11,756 bases of DNA from CAWACC01 sp964390695 (GTDB lineage: Bacteria; Chlamydiota; Chlamydiia; Chlamydiales; Parachlamydiaceae): the NCBI GenBank assembly GCA_964390695.1, contig CAYMKI010000107.1, forward strand, positions 1 through 11,756, in the 5' to 3' direction. Positions 7,113 through 11,756 of this stretch are shown here, piece after piece; the first letter of the stretch is position 1; the number at the start of each line of letters is the position of its first letter. The position numbers and the translations under genes were made by a program. The notes beneath the pieces were generated by a model that saw nothing but the letters and a program-made list of their open reading frames with translations, was not told the DNA's origin and did not search any database.

Positions 7113-7115
7113 AAC

Positions 7116-9086
7116 TTACTTCCAGAAATTAAACCAATCTTGAAATTGCGTTAACCACTGAGACAGGTCATTGAAAGTGACATAGATAAAAAAGCCTACC
7201 AGCAGTAAGGCAAAAGGTATCATGATCCTTTCCAAAGTTTTGGGGGAGATTCGTCGGCGTGTAACTATTTCGAGCAGCGTGATCATAATAGTTCCGCCAT
7301 CTAAAATAGGTATCGGCAACAAGTTGAAAATACCTAGATTCAAGCTCATGAAGCCCAGAAAATATAGGGATTCTTTTAAGCTGACTTGGCTGACGGTATA
7401 GACCTCTTTGACAATTCCCACCGGTCCGCTGAGGGCTTTGATATTCAACATGCCGGATACCAGACTGCGCAAGGTTTGACCGATTTGATTGATGACATCT
7501 TCAAACATAACCGTAGGCAAGGGGTTATAGATCACTTTTCTGTCTTGAAAAGGCAAGCCTAGGAGAAGTTTTTTCTCCGCAGCGTCGAAAAGCTGCAGGG
7601 TTTGAGCTCTTTTTTCAGGATCTTTTATAGCATCGATCTCTTTGCGCTGTTCAGCCATCTCGGCAGCTAAAATAGCCCTCTTCTCCGGCGAGGCCAAGGA
7701 TTCCAGGCGCGTTTTCGGTTGTATGGGGTTAAGGAGGTATAAGCTGCCGGAGTGTTTAATCGGATTGCCGGTCCCGATGGATTGTGCGATTTGAAGCACA
7801 TCTTTTCCATCTACTTGATGCCTGAACTCTGCATCGGCATCTTTCCAATTGACTGTGCCCAGATCTGCAGGGATTCTCTGTACTATAACATTCACATGAT
7901 GCTCTTGAAGCTTAGCTAGCAACTGATAGGAATGAACGACAGGATCTCCATCGACAGCGATGATTTTATCACCTGGCTCAAGAGGCATTTCCAACTTCGA
8001 GTAGGGGTGTGTTGAAAAGACTTCATCTTGCTTTTCACTATCGATGAATTTGAGGGCATTCTCTACCACGCATTCGTTATTTAAATTGTAAGGTATAGCT
8101 AACAGTTTTGCGGTTTTTATAGCATTCAACTGAGCTTCGTGCTGCCAATCGATAAATTCTTCTTTATATTCAGGATCCAACTTAAGTTCTTGCAATTCGA
8201 CTCTTGGAACTCTCCTGAGCTCTATCTTGTCATTATGCAAAATGGTCAGCAATGCGCGATGATCATTCAGAATGCGCGAAAGCTGCTCCATGGAAAATAG
8301 CATCTCGCCATCTACCCACATGATGCGATCGTTATTTTGGATGCCGCTAGCTGTTGAGGAAGAAGTGTCCAACCATCCATTGTCAGGTGCATGATAGATA
8401 AAATAATTGGCAGGGTTCAAGATACCGGCAGTTTTGATGCCTCTTCTTTTCAAATTCGAGTTGGGATGGGGATAGGTATTAACTTTATAGATAAAGGGAA
8501 TTTTTTCTCCGCTTTCATAATTGATTTTAAACCCTCGCACTTCCACTTCGTCTCCGCTGATGGTAGGTGCATATACATTATCGCTTGCGTTGGTATAAAG
8601 ATTGTCATTGTACTGTATGATCTCATCGCCAGGTCGGATGCCATTTTTATAAAGTTCGGACTGCTGATCTACCCAGCCGATCACATGGGTGAATTCGGCA
8701 AAGGTTTTCTCCCTGCCGCCCGTCATCCAAATAACGACAAATACGAGAAAGGCAAATAAGATATTTACCAAAGGTCCCATAAAAGCCACTTTAATTCTAT
8801 CCCAAGGAGATTTGCCAAAAAATCCATCTGGCACTTTGTAAGGGTCGCCGTCTTTGTCAAGATCTTGACCGGCTATTTTGACATATCCTCCAAAAGGAAG
8901 CCATCCGATCTGCCAGCGAACGCCTTTGCGGATCCAAGAAAAAATCGGGCGCCCAAAACCTATGGCAAAAGTTTCCACGCGCATACCTACACGGCGAGCC
9001 ATCCAATAATGGCCAAGTTCGTGAATAAAAATCAGAAAACTCAAAGCTAAAATAGCTAGTAAAATATACATAGAACTTGCAATCAT
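7116..9086 (-). CDS. rseP: RseP/YaeL-type intramembrane site-2 zinc protease, enlarged
   Basis: 656 residues from the chosen start; it cuts membrane-embedded substrates such as anti-sigma factors and signal-peptide remnants. Seen: first helix carrying HELGH (22-26, zinc ligands H22 and H26, catalytic E23); FGGYVKIAGQ (66-75); a second helix at about 101-123; a long external region; then NLLPIPILDGG with the third zinc ligand D596, and a last helix at about 628-646. Three PDZ-like GD/ND-x-I motifs appear: GDEIIQYND (about 153), NDRIMWVDG (about 252) and GDKIIAVDGD (about 372). A charged helical segment lies at about 468-506. E. coli RseP is 450 residues; the chlamydial homologue is also long. 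ATG 9086 is preferred because AGAAGG precedes it; the open frame runs back to 9242, but that extension is not protein-like. dxr lies upstream on the same strand. Confidence 0.95.
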   Translation of the reverse strand: MIASSMYILLAILALSFLIFIHELGHYWMARRVGMRVETFAIGFGRPIFSWIRKGVRWQIGWLPFGGYVKIAGQDLDKDGDPYKVPDGFFGKSPWDRIKVAFMGPLVNILFAFLVFVVIWMTGGREKTFAEFTHVIGWVDQQSELYKNGIRPGDEIIQYNDNLYTNASDNVYAPTISGDEVEVRGFKINYESGEKIPFIYKVNTYPHPNSNLKRRGIKTAGILNPANYFIYHAPDNGWLDTSSSTASGIQNNDRIMWVDGEMLFSMEQLSRILNDHRALLTILHNDKIELRRVPRVELQELKLDPEYKEEFIDWQHEAQLNAIKTAKLLAIPYNLNNECVVENALKFIDSEKQDEVFSTHPYSKLEMPLEPGDKIIAVDGDPVVHSYQLLAKLQEHHVNVIVQRIPADLGTVNWKDADAEFRHQVDGKDVLQIAQSIGTGNPIKHSGSLYLLNPIQPKTRLESLASPEKRAILAAEMAEQRKEIDAIKDPEKRAQTLQLFDAAEKKLLLGLPFQDRKVIYNPLPTVMFEDVINQIGQTLRSLVSGMLNIKALSGPVGIVKEVYTVSQVSLKESLYFLGFMSLNLGIFNLLPIPILDGGTIMITLLEIVTRRRISPKTLERIMIPFALLLVGFFIYVTFNDLSQWLTQFQDWFNFWK

Positions 9087-9095
9087 CGTATATAA

Positions 9096-9101
9096 CCTTC
9101 T
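9096..9101 (-). promoter_or_regulatory. Shine-Dalgarno site that decides the rseP start
   Basis: On the minus strand AGAAGG lies 9 bases before ATG 9086. Upstream in-frame ATGs at 9116 and 9242 have no such site, and the choice puts the HELGH helix at the N-terminus, as in the family. Confidence 0.75.
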
Positions 9102-9331
9102 TGATAAAAAACTCATTATGCCATAGACGTACATAAGATAAAAGGGGAAATTGTGCCCGCGGCATTTGGTCACAAATCCAGTCAAATCACAACAGTGATA
9201 TATCCAAACAACCTGAAAATTTGGGTATAGAGGGAGTTGCAAAACTCGGAAAATGCGGGATTTTGAGAGATTTTTCGATATACGCTAAAAGATCTAAAAG
9301 ACTGCCTTCACGAGTTTTGAAATTATCTCTA

Positions 9332-10471
9332 TCAAATTTTCAAAGCTTCCGCCCGGGCTAACTGATCTATAGCCAGAATTTCTTCCAGGCTTCCTAGGCG
9401 GACAATGGAATGCTTCATCATCAAAACTTCCAACTTTGCAGCGATATCGATCCAAGCGATCTCTTTATGGATAAAGCGATGCACTAAGACTTCGTTCGCG
9501 GCATTCATATAGCAAGGCAGGCTGCCTCCGGACTGAATCGATTGAAACGCCAAGCGTAAACAAGGAAAACGGTGAAGATCCGGAGGAAAAAATTCCAGTT
9601 GGCGTATCTTGGTAAAGTCAAAGGGAGGCAGCAATCCCGCTTTTCTCTCGGGATAGGTGAGCGCATACTGAATAGGAATGATCATCGAGGGCTCCGATAG
9701 CTGGGCTTTGATCGATCCGTCCGTAAACTCTACAAGGCTGTGGATGATGCTTTGAGGATGAACAACGACTTCGATTTTATCATAGGGCATATCAAACAGC
9801 CAATGAGCTTCGATGACTTCAAGGCCTTTATTCATCAAAGTGGAGCTGTCTACGGTAATTTTGGGTCCCATAGACCAGTTAGGATGTTTGAGCGCTTGAT
9901 CCAAAGAGATGGTTTTAAGCTCATCGAAAGAATAACGATAAAATGGCCCCCCTGAGGCCGTCAATACCAAACGTCGAACAGCAGCAGTGGATTCCCCCTG
10001 CAAACATTGAAACAAGGCGCTATGCTCGCTATCAATAGGAATAATGGAAACGCCTTTTTCTCGCGCTAGCTGCATCACCCAAGCACCTGCGGAAACCAAC
10101 GATTCTTTGTTTGCCAAGCCGATGGTTTTTCCGGCCTGGATCGCAGCAACTGTAGGTATCAATCCCAAAGATCCGCTCATGGCAGAAACCACAAAGGACG
10201 CCTCAGTTTCACTTGCAGCGGCTTTGACACCATCCATGCCAGACATGATGGGAATATGAGGTAATCGCTTTTGAAGTTCAAAGGCTTTTTCTTTATCATA
10301 GACGGCGATGAGATTTGGATGAAATTCTTTAGCTTGAGCTTCCAAGCGGTCAATATTAGAATGCGCGGCAAGCGCGGTAATCCGGGCTTGTTCGGGCCCC
10401 AGGTTGCGTATAACTTTTAGCGTGCTTTCACCTATAGAACCTGTGCTTCCAATGAGGGCTATTTTTTTCAT
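9332..10471 (-). CDS. dxr: 1-deoxy-D-xylulose 5-phosphate reductoisomerase (Dxr/IspC)
   Basis: 379 residues, cytoplasmic. It converts DXP to 2-C-methyl-D-erythritol 4-phosphate with NADPH and a divalent metal, the committed step of the MEP isoprenoid pathway and the target of fosmidomycin. Seen: the NADPH-binding GSTGSIG (8-14); LANKES (119-124); metal ligands D147 and E149 in PIDSEHSA and E218 in MNKGLE; the substrate-binding TASGGPF (171-177); and the active-site loop HPNWSMGPKITVDSSTLMNK (196-215). The length and all key residues are normal. ATG 10471 starts directly at the conserved N-terminal strand. No Shine-Dalgarno sequence is obvious in a predicted leader of only about 18 bases. rseP follows 245 bases downstream on the same strand; the spacing is wide, but the order dxr then rseP also occurs in C. 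trachomatis (from memory). Confidence 0.98.
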   Translation of the reverse strand: MKKIALIGSTGSIGESTLKVIRNLGPEQARITALAAHSNIDRLEAQAKEFHPNLIAVYDKEKAFELQKRLPHIPIMSGMDGVKAAASETEASFVVSAMSGSLGLIPTVAAIQAGKTIGLANKESLVSAGAWVMQLAREKGVSIIPIDSEHSALFQCLQGESTAAVRRLVLTASGGPFYRYSFDELKTISLDQALKHPNWSMGPKITVDSSTLMNKGLEVIEAHWLFDMPYDKIEVVVHPQSIIHSLVEFTDGSIKAQLSEPSMIIPIQYALTYPERKAGLLPPFDFTKIRQLEFFPPDLHRFPCLRLAFQSIQSGGSLPCYMNAANEVLVHRFIHKEIAWIDIAAKLEVLMMKHSIVRLGSLEEILAIDQLARAEALKI

Positions 10472-10495
10472 AGTTTGTTACTTGAGTTTTCCAGT

Positions 10496-10524
10496 ATTGT
10501 AGTGGTTTTTCGTAACTTTTACAA
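10496..10524 (-). promoter_or_regulatory. Promoter for dxr
   Basis: Read on the minus strand, TTGTAA (10524-10519) and TACAAT (10501-10496) are 17 bases apart; the -10 matches five of six consensus bases. The predicted start is near 10489, leaving a very short leader before ATG 10471. Confidence 0.65.
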
Positions 10525-10532
10525 TTGTTTAT

Positions 10533-10561
10533 TTGATGAAGTCGTTGTTAGGGTGTAAACT
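10533..10561 (+). promoter_or_regulatory. Candidate promoter for rpsL (divergent from dxr)
   Basis: TTGATG (10533-10538) and TAAACT (10556-10561) are 17 bases apart, each matching four of six consensus bases. The -35 elements of this and the dxr promoter would be 8 bases apart, back to back. It would give a leader of about 135 bases. An alternative -10, TATACT at 10623-10628, lies nearer the gene in an AT-rich run but lacks a good -35. I cannot choose between them. Confidence 0.35.
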
Positions 10562-10688
10562 CATCCCATGAATCCCATTGCTTAGTCAAGATTTTTTTCT
10601 TTTCTCTTAATATATTTTAATCTATACTTATTGTCATAGTTCATCTTAAAAAAAATAAGGTGAAACAATTTATTCTAAACAATAATTC

Positions 10689-10693
10689 AGGAG
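10689..10693 (+). promoter_or_regulatory. Shine-Dalgarno site of rpsL
   Basis: AGGAG, extended by AAGG, lies 9 bases before ATG 10703 and fixes the start. Confidence 0.85.
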
Positions 10694-10702
10694 AAGGCCC
10701 AC

Positions 10703-11074
10703 ATGCCGACTATAAGTCAACTTGTACGACAGCCGCGCAATCCTAAAAAAAAGCGCAGCAAGTCGCCAGCTTTGAAAAAATGTCCTCAGAGAAGGGGCGT
10801 TTGTTTGCAAGTGAAAACCAAGACACCTAAGAAACCTAACTCAGCTTTGCGTAAAGTAGCCTGGGTTCGACTTTCGACAGGACAAGAAGTCATCGCCTAC
10901 ATCGGCGGCGAAGGACACAACCTACAAGAACACAGCATCGTGCTCGTACGCGGCGGACGTGTAAAAGATTTGCCCGGCGTGCGTTACCACATTGTGCGTG
11001 GAACTTTAGACTGTGCGGCTGTTAAAGACCGTAAACAATCAAGATCGAAATACGGGGCTAAACGTCCTAAGTAA
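10703..11074 (+). CDS. rpsL: Small-subunit ribosomal protein S12 (uS12)
   Basis: 123 residues, full length. S12 sits at the 30S decoding centre and helps set translational accuracy. The two loops in which streptomycin-resistance changes occur are of the sensitive type: TPKKPNSALRK with K43, and GGRVKDLPGVRYH with K88 and D89 (the residue modified in many bacteria). The C-terminus RSKYGAKRPK is standard. At residue 54 a Trp stands in KVAWVRL where E. coli has Arg; I believe chlamydial S12 shares this, but could not check. It heads a str-type cluster with rpsG, separated by an unusually long 157-base spacer. Confidence 0.99.
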   Translation: MPTISQLVRQPRNPKKKRSKSPALKKCPQRRGVCLQVKTKTPKKPNSALRKVAWVRLSTGQEVIAYIGGEGHNLQEHSIVLVRGGRVKDLPGVRYHIVRGTLDCAAVKDRKQSRSKYGAKRPK

Positions 11075-11078
11075 CACT

Positions 11079-11102
11079 AGGATATTTCGGAATAAATATC
11101 CT
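11079..11102 (+). promoter_or_regulatory. Strong hairpin just after rpsL (attenuator or processing site)
   Basis: AGGATATTT (11079-11087) pairs perfectly with AAATATCCT (11094-11102) around a 6-base loop, 4 bases after the rpsL stop. A T-rich run (TTTTCTTTTT) begins about 10 bases after the stem, too far for a classical terminator. As rpsG follows on the same strand, partial termination, RNA-end protection or processing are all possible. Confidence 0.6.
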
Positions 11103-11176
11103 GGTTCGTGGTTTTCTTTTTAGCTCAGCCAAAAGGCAAATCACGCACAGGCTCCAGATGATAATAATTTGGAATG

Positions 11177-11193
11177 CCGGGTGAAAACTTCGG
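11177..11193 (+). promoter_or_regulatory. GAAA-capped hairpin in the rpsL-rpsG spacer, candidate S7 control element
   Basis: CCGGGT and ACTTCGG fold into a short stem (11177-11182 with 11187-11193) with one bulged T and a GNRA tetraloop GAAA (11183-11186). It lies 38 bases before the rpsG ATG. In E. coli, S7 binds the rpsL-rpsG spacer to repress its own operon; a similar role here is inference only. Confidence 0.35.
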
Positions 11194-11231
11194 TCTTTCT
11201 GATACAACACTGAAAAAAATATGAGGATACC

Positions 11232-11705
11232 ATGTCAAGAAGACGCCGTGCTGATAAGCGTGTCACAGAACCAGATCCGCTTTACAATAGCACTACATTA
11301 GCTAAATTTATCAACAAAGTCATGATTTCCGGGAAAAAATCAACCTCCCGCCGAATCATCTATAATGCTTTGGACAAGTTCGCCAAAAAAGTAAAATCGG
11401 AAGATCCCATGGAGGCTTTCGAGCAAGCTTTAGAAAATGCTAAACCTGCGCTCGAAGTTAAATCCCGCCGTATCGGGGGCGCCACCTATCAAGTGCCTGT
11501 AGAAATCCCAGCCAACCGCCGTACCTCTATGGCTATGCGCTGGATTATCGCGCACTCTCGCGCCAAGCCTGGGCGTTCTATGGAAGATGCCCTTTCTGCC
11601 GAATTAGCCGATTGCTATAACAATCAAGGTACAACGATTAAGAAGAAAGACGATACACACCGAATGGCTGAAGCGAACAAAGCCTTCGCACATTATAAGT
11701 GGTAA
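11232..11705 (+). CDS. rpsG: Small-subunit ribosomal protein S7 (uS7)
   Basis: 157 residues, the usual bacterial length. S7 binds the 3' major domain of 16S rRNA, starts assembly of the 30S head and lies near the exit site. Seen: the basic N-terminus MSRRRRADKR; the central KSRRIGGATYQVPVEI (about 77-92), followed by RRTSMAMRWII; and the C-terminal helix KKKDDTHRMAEANKAFAHYK. TGAGGA ends 4 bases before ATG 11232, a fair ribosome site. It is probably transcribed with rpsL and the gene beginning at 11720. The long spacer upstream may carry its translational control. Confidence 0.99.
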   Translation: MSRRRRADKRVTEPDPLYNSTTLAKFINKVMISGKKSTSRRIIYNALDKFAKKVKSEDPMEAFEQALENAKPALEVKSRRIGGATYQVPVEIPANRRTSMAMRWIIAHSRAKPGRSMEDALSAELADCYNNQGTTIKKKDDTHRMAEANKAFAHYKW

Positions 11706-11706
11706 T

Positions 11707-11714
11707 AAGGAGGT
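11707..11714 (+). promoter_or_regulatory. Very strong Shine-Dalgarno site after rpsG
   Basis: AAGGAGGT is near-perfect for the anti-Shine-Dalgarno end of 16S rRNA and lies 5 bases before ATG 11720. It is the strongest ribosome site in the window, implying a highly translated next gene. Confidence 0.85.
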
Positions 11715-11719
11715 AAATC

Positions 11720-11756
11720 ATGGAGACAACTTTAAATCTAGTATTTGAAAAAGCTA
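11720..11756 (+). CDS. 5' end of the gene after rpsG (partial, unidentified)
   Basis: Only METTLNLVFEKA is encoded before the window ends. The usual gene here is fusA (EF-G), and the strong ribosome site would suit it. However, these 12 residues do not resemble a typical EF-G start, and the P-loop region is not reached. It may be an EF-G with a different N-terminus or another protein. The position after rpsG and the 14-base gap support a shared transcript. Confidence 0.6.
   Translation, partial: METTLNLVFEKA

Noticed and set aside
8391..8759. 122-codon plus-strand frame inside rseP
   Set aside because: It is an antisense shadow of the rseP PDZ region with no signals of its own.
9087..9242. 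52-residue N-terminal extension of RseP
   Set aside because: The frame is open, but the extension has an odd composition (CCDL, HCC, many aromatic residues), no ribosome site, and would bury the conserved first helix. AGAAGG before 9086 gives a better start.

Overview
The window is a moderately AT-rich bacterial chromosome segment made almost entirely of housekeeping genes. Its content fits the order Chlamydiales, probably an environmental (amoeba-associated) lineage rather than Chlamydia proper. The grounds are: a short ComEC without its beta-lactamase-fold domain; an ftsK-yycJ pair; an unusually long RseP-type protease directly downstream of dxr; a chlamydial-looking S12; and rpsL-rpsG. From memory, these blocks occur in C. 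trachomatis but at separate places, so their joining here suggests a rearranged relative. The lineage is an inference from gene content; no database search was possible. No mobile element, CRISPR array or integration scar was seen.

Layout. 1-288: apparent 3' end of an unidentified gene. 295-1830: comEC (+), a membrane DNA-uptake channel. 1837-1953: a tRNA-His with its own promoter. 1954-2255: non-coding, ending in a good promoter for a two-gene unit at 2256-3560 (secreted TPM-domain protein, then LemA). 3561-3759: intergenic, with the ftsK promoter. 3760-6252: ftsK, then yycJ at 6282-7055. A long hairpin at 7057-7108 separates these from a minus-strand unit read right to left: dxr (10471-9332), then rseP (9086-7116). 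Between dxr and rpsL lie promoter-like elements facing both ways. 10703-11074 rpsL and 11232-11705 rpsG begin a str-type ribosomal operon. A further gene starts at 11720 and runs off the window.

How the genes work together. FtsK links chromosome segregation to division; Chlamydiae lack FtsZ, so FtsK is one of the few classical divisome proteins they keep. YycJ is a likely nuclease of the beta-lactamase fold. Dxr commits carbon to the MEP isoprenoid route, and RseP is an intramembrane protease; their pairing probably reflects envelope upkeep (isoprenoid lipid carriers plus membrane-protein turnover). TPM and LemA are a widespread pair of poorly understood envelope proteins. S12 and S7 are 30S proteins, and the long structured gap between their genes is a plausible place for S7 feedback control.

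The window looks mainly conventional. The points most worth following are the structured rpsL-rpsG spacer, the enlarged RseP with three PDZ-like motifs, the Gly/Ser repeat tail of the TPM protein, the promoters whose short leaders carry no visible Shine-Dalgarno sequence, and the unidentified gene fragments at both edges.
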